Origin: Faecalispora sporosphaeroides DSM 1294
Lineage (GTDB): Bacteria > Bacillota > Clostridia > Oscillospirales > Acutalibacteraceae
Assembly (NCBI GenBank): GCA_000383295.1
Contig: KB911072.1
Coordinates: forward strand, 106,312-170,311
Direction: 5' to 3'
DNA length: 64,000 nt
Shown here: positions 10,701-17,297 of the stretch, piece after piece
How the letters are laid out: each line of letters begins with the position of its first letter
Position numbering within the stretch: position 1 is the first letter of the stretch
Made by a program: the position numbers and the translations under genes
Notes under the pieces: generated by a model
Told to the model about the DNA's origin: nothing
Seen by the model: only the letters and a program-made list of their open reading frames with translations
Database searches by the model: none

Positions 10701-10894
10701 AAACGGATGCCCGGTAAAGAGCCGGCGGTCTGAATCGCCAGACCGAGCGACCACAGAAAAACAGAGCACCCCATGGCCGCGAATATTCTGTTAATGACAG
10801 GCCGGTAATTGCCCTGAACCGTGTACAGCACACATGCAACCGAAGCCCCGCCGCTCGTCATGAGCAACAATGGTAACAGCAAAAAGAGTTCCAA
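7742..10894 (-). CDS. Membrane c-di-GMP enzyme, paralogue of the next gene (7TM, membrane block, GAF-like, GGDEF, EAL)
   Basis: About 1050 residues with the same architecture as its downstream neighbour. GGDEF is intact near residue 673, EAL near 801, and the second EAL motif reads DDFGTEYSSL (Glu in place of the usual Gly). Unlike the paralogue it lacks the Arg of the RxxD inhibitory site (GPGD instead), so product inhibition may be lost. The start was set at TTG (10892-10894), 7 nt after GGAGG; the protein then begins directly in the first membrane helix, as does the paralogue. An upstream in-frame ATG (10969) has no ribosome site and would add a Cys-rich stretch. First gene of the two-gene unit. 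Confidence 0.83.
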   Translation of the reverse strand: MELFLLLPLLLMTSGGASVACVLYTVQGNYRPVINRIFAAMGCSVFLWSLGLAIQTAGSLPGIRFWGSRLASIGYVTIFAFLLHYVLILTEHSAFVKKPWVPVLIYLPCAILLYGLTVRPLLGAEPNNMAETALGWANLLSSGWYRAFCGYYIVSFLIIAQLLRNWGSKTESTDVRNQARLLLASLWGCIALGTVTEMVLPLLGVHKPSLAPIFFLLPVLAVSHCVKRYGFMQPAAGNADETILDRENRTMVYQILGLFFLFGSLMNLFSQHLFYRETLLSSSFLFSGLLMLTGGLILFLARLPLNELFKELLFAVLFSLLIPFVTLRFAIYGGITIWTFFFLLLMVSLLFNKRILLITILLSAGQTQLLVYCVTPLGVIRLDSADYMVRLGLIALAGVMSFYISWVYRNRLRENALHAYRQALMTGVAYSMISVDETSFDEKIESLLSKCGSFIQCDWAYLILWNPQDKVIQYRREWRTDTAISISAAWESGAPFLSRELLDRIPESRVLVVPDVGQLPPRAEQGKALLRQMGIRGFALTSIAKNGEAFGFMSFASSSARPDWVKEPPLFLSIVADTVTDAAIKLDDRRKIKWSAFHDTLTGLPNRLAFKHRLNLELKRAERENIKIAVAFIDLDAFKSLNDTLGHDTGDLLLREVARAIAAGIGPGDVVARIGGDEFVLMLSRVAHEEELVQVIRRVLEAVQKPVVLRGQEFYMTASIGVSLYPYDGTDAETLMKNADIAMYEAKAHGKNQYALCQQIHKDKAMENARLSNLLYRAVEKQQLRVHYQPQVDLHTGKISGVEALLRWELPGRGLISPAVFIPLAEQTGLIRSIGAWVLETACARCRAWQDMGLPPVRIAVNISVHQLENRGFVQQVAQVLEKTGLPPQCLELEVTESEANSRNVDMVVLMNQLKRLGVCISIDDFGTEYSSLERLKLLPIDRIKMDMQFVRGIEHSDKDRAIAQAIISLGKSLELKVIAEGVETEEQLCFLSRRRCDEVQGFYYYRPMPPEELERVFRRCPDFGRSVTRRMDEKQQAAQAQAARSGSEG

Positions 10895-11342
10895 CTTTTT
10901 TCCTCCGCAACAGGATGGGTCTGGGCATGAAACAATGGGAAAACTTGTTTTATTATTTAATCGGTTCAATCGCCCAGGAATGAAGAGAACGAAAGTTAAA
11001 AATAAATATTATTTATAAAAACAGGAGTGGAGGCGCAAAAATCCCCCTCTTATTTTGAAAAAAGCATGAGAAAAACAGGCGCCGGGAATACCGACGCCTG
11101 TTTTGTGATAGAGTCGAACGCACTTGAAAAGCGCCTGATTTTTTGGCTGCACCCTCCTGGCGCGCCTTTTGGGCGCCGATGGTCGATGAACGCAGGCGGT
11201 TCCCCATGCGCTTTTCATCAGCCATATTTTGAAGCTCATTCCGTACAGGGTTGGTTTCCCGACCAGCTCCGGCTGTGCCCGGCTGCCGCCGGTTCCGCAT
11301 CCCCTGCGCGGATTATGTCAATTTCCCCTCTGCCCGACGGGC
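10895..11342. other. Intergenic region with no gene recognised
   Basis: It holds the AT-rich upstream region of the GGDEF-EAL operon (10920-11025) and the terminator at 11071-11102. The stretch 11103-11342 is GC-rich. It shows short open frames without ribosome sites and no motif I recognise. Confidence 0.4.
11071..11102 (-). terminator. Terminator-like hairpin
   Basis: Stem ACAGGCG/CGCCTGT with a short inner GC pairing, then TTTTTC on the minus strand. It is probably the end of the alcohol dehydrogenase transcript, 240 bp past its stop. Confidence 0.65.
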
Positions 11343-12467
11343 TCAGATCCCGCCGTGGGCAAGCGCTTTGCGCCCGGCCCTGTCGGCGTCCAGAATCGCC
11401 TGAATAAACCTTTCTTCCGTTGGGTTGCCGGGGGCATATTCCCACTCCACCACAGAGGAGGCCTTTTTCGCAACCACCGGCAGATCGGCTTCGGTCAGGC
11501 CAATCTGCTCCATGGTAACGGGAAGCCCGATGCTGCGGTTAAAATTCAAAATTCTGTCCCGCTCTTCGGTCTGATTGTCATACGTCAAAAGACAAAGCAC
11601 GCCGAAGGAAACAATCTCACCGTGCAGGTGCGTTTCGCAGGCGGGAATCAATGAGCTGCCGTAATACACACAGTGCGCCAGCGAGCTGTTATAGTAGTAA
11701 TTATCCCTGGGGTCGGGCTGGTTCTGATGCACGGTGCAATTGGAAACAATCCCCGTTAAAATAATAATATCCAGAGCAACCTGCTCGAGCTCGAACGAAA
11801 CCCGTTTGTTTTTGCAGTCCTGCAGCGCCCGGCTGCCGAACGTGAGCAGCGGAGAGGTGCAGGTTCTTGAAATTCCCAGACCCAGCAGCGGCAGATGGTG
11901 CATCTTTTTGCCGCGGCAGGCAAACACCACCTCGTATTCCTTGGAAAGCGCATCCCCAATGCCCGCCCAGAGCATTTCGTACGGGGATTCCGCAATGATT
12001 CTGGTATTGATGAACGTATGGCAGGCGGGCTGCTTTTGGTAATAATACTGCCGGAAGGAACCGTCTGTATTGTAGATCACGCTCAGGTTCGTGCAGGCAG
12101 CACAGTTGGAAGCCAGCGTCGGGAAGGTAAACACGGGCTTATCCAGCAGATCACCGAGGGTTTTCACTGTGTCGCAGGCCCGTCCGCCGCCCACCGCAAA
12201 CAGCATTTCCGCTTTTTGAACCAGCTCCTCCCGGCGGAGCTTTTCCACATTTTCCATGGTGGAATCGCCGCCGTACCACAAGAACCCGAGAAGCTCCACC
12301 CCGGAGCCCTCAATCCCTTTGATAAGAGCGTCCTTCGCTTTTTCCATCGCGGTTTTGCCGCCGATCACAACCGCCTTGCTCCCGTAGTTCCTTGTCAGAA
12401 ACGGGATTTGCTGATAGCAGTCTTCGCCGACACTGTAATTCGGCAAATAAATATTCTGGCTTTTCAT
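11343..12467 (-). CDS. Iron-containing alcohol dehydrogenase / glycerol dehydrogenase family protein
   Basis: A 374-residue NAD(P)-dependent, metal-using dehydrogenase of the Fe-ADH superfamily. The dinucleotide motif is VGGGRACDTVK. The metal-site region AGIGDAL supplies Asp, and the His residues lie in SLAHCVYYG and ETHLHGEIVSFG. Length is normal for glycerol dehydrogenase-like members. The start MKSQNIY has AAGGAGA upstream. The gene lies 130 nt downstream of a complete T-box leader with its own terminator, so expression should respond to an uncharged tRNA, which is unusual for this enzyme class. The substrate is unknown; glycerol, a C4 semialdehyde or an amino-acid-derived aldehyde are all possible. 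Confidence 0.85.
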   Translation of the reverse strand: MKSQNIYLPNYSVGEDCYQQIPFLTRNYGSKAVVIGGKTAMEKAKDALIKGIEGSGVELLGFLWYGGDSTMENVEKLRREELVQKAEMLFAVGGGRACDTVKTLGDLLDKPVFTFPTLASNCAACTNLSVIYNTDGSFRQYYYQKQPACHTFINTRIIAESPYEMLWAGIGDALSKEYEVVFACRGKKMHHLPLLGLGISRTCTSPLLTFGSRALQDCKNKRVSFELEQVALDIIILTGIVSNCTVHQNQPDPRDNYYYNSSLAHCVYYGSSLIPACETHLHGEIVSFGVLCLLTYDNQTEERDRILNFNRSIGLPVTMEQIGLTEADLPVVAKKASSVVEWEYAPGNPTEERFIQAILDADRAGRKALAHGGI

Positions 12468-12600
12468 GTTTTCTGCTCTCCTTTTCCTACCGTAATGCCA
12501 CTTTAAAGCTCCTTTTTCCTTCTGCGCAAGGGATAAAAATCTGTACATTGATCGGGCATTTTCACACAAATCGGTCATTGTTCCAATCATTTTGGGCATA

Positions 12601-12632
12601 AAAAAACGACCCGCCCGCATTAGGACGAATCG
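12601..12632 (-). terminator. T-box terminator hairpin
   Basis: Minus-strand stem of ten continuous pairs (CGATTCGTCC with GGGCGGGTCG, including G-U pairs) and loop TAATGC, followed by seven T. It is mutually exclusive with the T-box antiterminator. Confidence 0.85.
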
Positions 12633-12866
12633 ATCGTGGTACCACCTAATTTCACGCGAAGGAATTGCCTCCACGCCTTATCACAACACAGTCACGCTGC
12701 GCCGTTTCCCATTTCTACGGCGGGCTTCCGTCACAGCCTACTGGGGGCCGACCCCTTTCAGCCTGCAGCTCCAAGAGGATTTCGAGCTCACCGCCGGGGA
12801 AACGTTCCCAGCATCCGTTTCTCTCTTGGCCCGGTTGAGATGAGTCTACTTGTTCTTTTCATCGCT
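12601..12866 (-). promoter_or_regulatory. T-box riboswitch leader upstream of the alcohol dehydrogenase
   Basis: On the minus strand: a GATGA/CTGA kink-turn pair, AGTA bulge, AGAGAG followed by a distal stem-loop (AAACG, loop GATGCTGGGAA, CGTTT), a stem III region, and the antiterminator core AGGTGGTACCACG, then the terminator. In the specifier loop the context GAGC-TGC-AGG suggests TGC (Cys) at 12765-12767; CTG (Leu), one base earlier, cannot be excluded. The next gene downstream is the Fe-ADH. The T-box call is firm; the specifier is a guess. Confidence 0.88.
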
Positions 12867-12902
12867 TTTTTTATTGAGTTGTATGAAATTCTGTACAATA
12901 GA

Positions 12903-12931
12903 GATATACCACAGCAAGCGGTGCTTGTCAA
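12903..12931 (-). promoter_or_regulatory. Probable promoter of the T-box leader
   Basis: TTGACA (12926-12931), 17-bp spacer, TATATC (12903-12908) on the minus strand. The -35 is perfect and the -10 is weaker. Confidence 0.55.
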
Positions 12932-13020
12932 GTCGGCTGCTGAAAAACCGGTTGACCAAACACATCGGCTGCCCTGTAAAAAGGGATATCCGCATATAGG
13001 GTTTAAGATAGGAATAGGAT

Positions 13021-13055
13021 GGGATGGGCCGGGAAGTTTGTTCCCGGCCCATCCC
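13021..13055 (-). terminator. Strong hairpin after the hydrogenase operon
   Basis: 15-bp perfect inverted repeat GGGATGGGCCGGGAA / TTCCCGGCCCATCCC with a 5-nt loop. There is no clear T-run, so it may be a terminator or an mRNA 3'-stabilising stem. Confidence 0.6.
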
Positions 13056-13157
13056 GTTTGACAGCGCCAAGCAAAATCTCTTTTTCCCGCCACTTTGCTT
13101 CTCAATGGCCTTATGCGGGGAAGCACCCAAGCCCTTGAAAAGCGGTCTTCTCAGCAG

Positions 13158-14924
13158 TCAATAAGCCTCATCGGAACGGTTCCGTTCAAGGTACGGGGAA
13201 AGCGGACACTCCCATTTTTTATGCTGGGTGTGCAGCAGCTTGTGGGAGCGCTGCGACAGCGGCTTTTCAAAATAATCGCGATACGCCCCGAGCACCGCGG
13301 GATTTTCGTGGGAGAAGCGCAGCGTATTCTCTTTATCCAGCTCGTAGAGCTGTTCGCCGCGAACCTGCGCGAATTCCGCGCCGTCCGTAATCGGCTGGCC
13401 GCCGCCCCCGGCGCAGCCGCCCGGGCAGGCCATCACCTCAACAAAATCATACGTGGTTCTCCCGGTGCGGATCGACTCCATCATCCTTCTCGCGTTTCCG
13501 AGCCCATTGACCACGGCCACCCGCAGGGTGCGGTCGGCAATGCGGAAGCTCGCTTCCTTCCAGCCCTGCATGCCGCCGACCTCGAGGAACGCGTCGGGAT
13601 CGGGATTTTCCCCCGTCGCCAGGTAATACGCGGAGCGCAGGGCCGCCTGCATCACGCCGCCGGTGGTGCCGAAAATCACGGCCGCGCCGGTGCCGACGCC
13701 GAGCGGCATATCGAACTCCTCTTCCTCCAGCTCAGACACCAGAACATGCTCCGCGCGGATCATGCGGTCGATCTCGCGCGTCGTCAGCACCAGATCAACG
13801 TCCTGCCCCGCTCCGGCATCGTTGAGCACCTTCTGTGCGCATTCGTCCTTTTTGGCAAGGCACGGCATCACCGAAATGGAATAAATCCGTTTTGGGTCCA
13901 CGTTCAGCAGCTCCGCATAGTAGCTTTTGGCCACCGCGCCGAACATCTGCTGGGGCGATTTCGCGCTGGACAGGTTGCCGACCATATCGGGATACTGCGA
14001 TTTGAGAAACCGCACCCACCCGGGACAGCACGAGGTAAACATCGGGAACCGCGCGGCTTCGGGGCGGCCCAGCTTTTCCAGCAGCTCGCTGCCCTCCTCC
14101 ATGATGGTGAGGTCGGCGGCGAAATTCGTATCGAAAATATAGCGGAAGCCCATCCTGCGCAGCGCCGCGACAAGGCGCTTCACCGTGGCCTGCTCACGGG
14201 GCAGACCGAACGGCTCTCCCCACGCCGCGCGCACGGACGGCGCGATCTGAACCACCGTGATTTTATCCGGATCCGCCAGAGCGGCGAACGCCTTTTCGGT
14301 ATCGTCGCGCTCGCGCAGCGCCCCCACCGGACAGTGTGTGATGCACTGTCCGCAGAGCGCACAGTCGGAATCCTCGATCTTCCGGTTCCAGGTAACGTCT
14401 ACCGTCGTGCGGGAGCCGGTATTCGCCACATCCCAGATATGCATGCCCTGAATCTCATCGCAGACCTGAATGCAGCGCATACACTTGATGCATTTGGAAA
14501 AATCGCGAATAAGCGGAAAGCGTTTGTTCCACTCCGAAACCGGCAGCTCGCGCTGGTACGGCGGGTCGAGAATGCCGAGATCGTTTGCGATTCGCTGCAG
14601 GCCGCAGTTGCCGCTGCGCACGCAGGTGGAGCAGTAGCAGTCGTGCTGCGAGAGAATCAGCTCGACAATTCCCCGGCGGGCCTCACGGACGCGCGGGCTG
14701 TTGGTGTACATCACCATACCCTCTTGCACCCGGTTATTGCACGAGGCCACGAGCTTATCCTTGCCGGCCAGCTCGACCACGCACACTCGGCAGGCCCCGA
14801 TTTCGTTGATGCCCTTCAGGTAGCAGAGCGTGGGAATATGGATGCCGACGGAGGCCGCCGCATCCAGAATCGTGGAGTCTTCCTCCACCTCGTACACCTT
14901 GTGATTGATCGTAACCGTTACCAT
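13158..14924 (-). CDS. hydA: [FeFe]-hydrogenase catalytic subunit (HydA type, group A)
   Basis: 588 residues; makes or uses H2 in the cytoplasm. In order: an N-terminal [2Fe-2S] ferredoxin domain (C34, C45, C48, C62), a His-ligated [4Fe-4S] site (H94, C98, C101, C107), two [4Fe-4S] ferredoxin motifs (CIKCMRCIQVC at 145-155 and CALCGQCITHC at 188-198), and the H-cluster domain with all three signatures: TSCCPGW (C299/C300), MPCLAKKDE (C355) and MACPGGCAGGGGQP (C500/C504). All ligands are present, so it should be active. The ATG sits inside the end of the upstream flavoprotein gene (7-nt overlap) with GGGGGAGGG before it. The C-terminal tail past about 560 is basic. Confidence 0.95.
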   Translation of the reverse strand: MVTVTINHKVYEVEEDSTILDAAASVGIHIPTLCYLKGINEIGACRVCVVELAGKDKLVASCNNRVQEGMVMYTNSPRVREARRGIVELILSQHDCYCSTCVRSGNCGLQRIANDLGILDPPYQRELPVSEWNKRFPLIRDFSKCIKCMRCIQVCDEIQGMHIWDVANTGSRTTVDVTWNRKIEDSDCALCGQCITHCPVGALRERDDTEKAFAALADPDKITVVQIAPSVRAAWGEPFGLPREQATVKRLVAALRRMGFRYIFDTNFAADLTIMEEGSELLEKLGRPEAARFPMFTSCCPGWVRFLKSQYPDMVGNLSSAKSPQQMFGAVAKSYYAELLNVDPKRIYSISVMPCLAKKDECAQKVLNDAGAGQDVDLVLTTREIDRMIRAEHVLVSELEEEEFDMPLGVGTGAAVIFGTTGGVMQAALRSAYYLATGENPDPDAFLEVGGMQGWKEASFRIADRTLRVAVVNGLGNARRMMESIRTGRTTYDFVEVMACPGGCAGGGGQPITDGAEFAQVRGEQLYELDKENTLRFSHENPAVLGAYRDYFEKPLSQRSHKLLHTQHKKWECPLSPYLERNRSDEAY

Positions 14925-16753
14925 CTGTAAGCCCTCCCCCCTTTGAACACGCCATAGCCGAAGTGATCACAGCGCAGGCACCGCGAGGATTCCTGCGCGG
15001 CCTCCTGATCGGTCATGCCGCTTTCCATCAGGTCAAAGTCATTCTTTCGCTCGTCGGATTCCCGCTCCGTCAGGTTTACCCTGCCGCAGGGGGTTCTGTC
15101 GTCCATATTGGCGGGGGGAATGACCACATCTGTTGTGATCTCGTGATGATACCCCAAAAAGTTATCGATATTGGCGGCAGCCACTTTACCGGCGGCCACG
15201 GCCTTGATCACCGTTGCGGGCCCGCTGACGCAGTCGCCGCCGGCAAACAGATTCGGAATATTGTCTACCCGGGCGCAGCTCTGCGCGATAATACTTCCCC
15301 TGCTGACCGGCACGCCATATTCCGCAAACGGCCCATACTCCACGCTCTGACCAATGGCCGACACGATCAAATCGCAGGGAATCCGGCGTTCCTCCATGTC
15401 CGCATCCACCGGTTTCGGGCGCCCGGCGGAATCCATATTGCCGATGATCTGGGGCCGAACCCACAGCGCGGCGACGTCGCCGTCTTCGGTGGCTTCGATC
15501 CGGGAGGGCGCCTGCAGACACAGAATCCGGCAGCCCTCGTTTGCGGCTCCCTGCACCTCTTCCGGCAGGGCGGTCATATCCTCCTCCCGGCGGCGATAGA
15601 CGATCGCGACCTTCTCCGCGCCAAGGCGCACGGCGGAGCGGGCCGCGTCCATCGCAACGTTTCCCCCGCCGATTACCACCACGGTTTTTCCGGCAAAGCC
15701 GGATTTTACATTGTTGCCGATCGCGCGCAGCATATCCACCGCGGAGAGGACCCCGCGGCTGTTTTCGCCCGGAATGCCGATTTTTCTGTCCGAATGCGCG
15801 CCGATCGCGATATAAACCGCGTCGTATGTTCCCGTCAGGTCGGAGATTTCGATATCCTTGCCCACGTTGACCCCGGTTTTCACCTGCACCCCGGTAGAGA
15901 GAATCGCCTCAATATCTTCCCAGAGCCGCTCACGCGGCAGGCGATAGCTCGGGATGCCGTACCGCAGCATTCCGCCCAGATGCGGCTGCTTTTCGTAAAC
16001 GGTGACGCTGTGGCCCATGAGGGAAAGGTAATAGGCGGTGCTCAGCCCGCCCGGGCCGGCGCCGATAACCGCCACCCGCTTGCCGGTTGCGGGCGCGCAG
16101 GCGGGCGCGGGCACCCTGCCCGCGTGGTCTACGGCGTAGCGCTTGAGCCCGCGGATGTTGATGGAAGCGTCGATCATGTTTCTTCTGCAGCGCGCCTCGC
16201 AGGGGTGCTCGCAGACAAACGCGCAGGCCGTGGGGAACGGATTGTCCTTTCGGATCAGCTGAACCGCGTCGGCATGTCTGCCCGCATGCACCAGAGCAAT
16301 ATAGCCGGGGATATCCACCCCGGCGGGACACAGCGCAACGCAGGGTACCGGCTGATTCAGGCTGCAGGTGCACCGGCCCGTCGCAACGTGCTCTACGTAA
16401 TCCTCGCGGAAGCCCCGAACCCCTTTGAGCACCATGTCGGCCGCCTCGTAGCCGATCGCGCAGTCCGCCGTCTGCACAATGATGGAGGCTGTCCGCTCAA
16501 TCAAATCTATGGTTTCCATTGTGGCCCTCTGGTCCAGCACATCTTCCAGCAGGTGTTCCAGCTGTGCGAGTCCAATGCGGCACGGCACGCATTTTCCGCA
16601 CGTCTGCGCCCTGCATATTTTCAGAAAGGACGCCGCCAGATCGACGGGGCACAGGTTTGGGGGGCTGGCAATGATCCGGCGCTCCAAATCGCGGTACAGC
16701 TTTTCAACTGTGGTTTGCGCTCTATTCGGCGTGATAATTTCAAGTCTGCTCAT
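14918..16753 (-). CDS. GltD-like FAD/NAD(P) oxidoreductase with NuoF-type Fe-S domain, hydrogenase partner
   Basis: 611 residues. Residues about 15-115 resemble the C-terminal [4Fe-4S] domain of NuoF (AQTCGKCVPCRIG and a later Cys in TADCAIG). Residues about 125-220 resemble the Fe-S domain that precedes GltD and DPYD (CALCPAGVDIPGY-like, then CEHPCEARCRR). From about 225 comes a pyridine-nucleotide-disulfide fold with GAGPGGLSTAYYL (FAD) and GGGNVAMDAAR (NAD(P)H), and ATVIKAVAAGKVAA near the end. It should pass electrons between NAD(P)H and the hydrogenase or ferredoxin. No separate NuoE/HydC or NuoF gene is adjacent. The start MSRLEII follows GGGGAGTG; the longer frame lacks a ribosome site. 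Start of a two-gene operon. Confidence 0.85.
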   Translation of the reverse strand: MSRLEIITPNRAQTTVEKLYRDLERRIIASPPNLCPVDLAASFLKICRAQTCGKCVPCRIGLAQLEHLLEDVLDQRATMETIDLIERTASIIVQTADCAIGYEAADMVLKGVRGFREDYVEHVATGRCTCSLNQPVPCVALCPAGVDIPGYIALVHAGRHADAVQLIRKDNPFPTACAFVCEHPCEARCRRNMIDASINIRGLKRYAVDHAGRVPAPACAPATGKRVAVIGAGPGGLSTAYYLSLMGHSVTVYEKQPHLGGMLRYGIPSYRLPRERLWEDIEAILSTGVQVKTGVNVGKDIEISDLTGTYDAVYIAIGAHSDRKIGIPGENSRGVLSAVDMLRAIGNNVKSGFAGKTVVVIGGGNVAMDAARSAVRLGAEKVAIVYRRREEDMTALPEEVQGAANEGCRILCLQAPSRIEATEDGDVAALWVRPQIIGNMDSAGRPKPVDADMEERRIPCDLIVSAIGQSVEYGPFAEYGVPVSRGSIIAQSCARVDNIPNLFAGGDCVSGPATVIKAVAAGKVAAANIDNFLGYHHEITTDVVIPPANMDDRTPCGRVNLTERESDERKNDFDLMESGMTDQEAAQESSRCLRCDHFGYGVFKGGRAYRW

Positions 16754-16806
16754 GCTTCTGATCACTCCCCATTCAGAAAATACGAAACTGCAACAATACT
16801 GCAACA

Positions 16807-16835
16807 ATTATAATATAATTTCGAGGGAGTGTAAA
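16807..16835 (-). promoter_or_regulatory. Promoter of the hydrogenase operon
   Basis: TTTACA (16830-16835), 17-bp spacer, TATAAT (16807-16812) on the minus strand. Confidence 0.8.
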
Positions 16836-16846
16836 TGATTTTTCGG

Positions 16847-16880
16847 TAAATAGTTATCAATCAAATTTGATAACTATTTA
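16847..16880. promoter_or_regulatory. 13-bp perfect inverted repeat just upstream of the hydrogenase promoter
   Basis: Arms TAAATAGTTATCA and TGATAACTATTTA separated by 8 nt, 11 bp upstream of the -35 box. The position suits an activator or repressor site. It does not match the Rex half-site TTGTTAA closely. Confidence 0.55.
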
Positions 16881-17002
16881 TTTTTTGTTAAAATTGTTGT
16901 AAATCTATCTACTAAACTTGCGCTTGCAAATGGGAGGATGCTGTGCGGCAGAACAATCCGGGGCAATTTCTCATGCGAGGCGGACATCTTCAAAAAACGG
17001 AG

Positions 17003-17041
17003 AAACCCGGCGAAGGAGCCGTTGGCTCCTCTGCCGGGTTT
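17003..17041 (-). terminator. Terminator-like hairpin
   Basis: AAACCCGGC and AGGAGCC arms pair with GGCTCCT and GCCGGGTTT. On the minus strand it is followed within a few bases by a T-run (CCGTTTTTT). Probably ends the chemoreceptor transcript. Confidence 0.6.
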
Positions 17042-17249
17042 TCCGCACGGTCAATCCGCGCTGACTCCACCACACAAAATTATACCGTCAAAAAATGCTC
17101 TCCGCGGCACTAGCGGCCATACAAATTTTTGAGGAATCCGCCGCTCCATGGCTTTGCCGCCATGAACCGGGCGACTGGAAGCCGCGCCGAAGCCCGGGCA
17201 ATGCAAACGCAGGGGCCCTCACGGTGTTCGCGCGATAATACGGAACCCT

Positions 17250-17279
17250 CAGAGCCAAAGCCTGTCGCCTTTGGCTCTG
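17250..17279. repeat. 11-bp inverted repeat after the chemoreceptor gene
   Basis: CAGAGCCAAAG, 8-nt loop, CTTTGGCTCTG. There is no strong T-run on either side. The rest of 17042-17297 shows no gene. Confidence 0.5.
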
Positions 17280-17297
17280 TTTGCACCGGGAAGCCGC

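Noticed and set aside
11009..11300. Two short minus-strand frames downstream of the alcohol dehydrogenase
   Set aside because: They run through the terminator hairpin and have no ribosome sites.
13095..16813. Long plus-strand frames (611 and 616 codons) opposite the hydrogenase operon
   Set aside because: Antisense shadows of well-supported iron-sulfur proteins; composition is implausible and no starts are supported.
16981..17041. Repeated GC-rich hairpins as a CRISPR array or insertion-sequence ends
   Set aside because: No regular spacers, no direct repeats and no transposase; they look like terminators.
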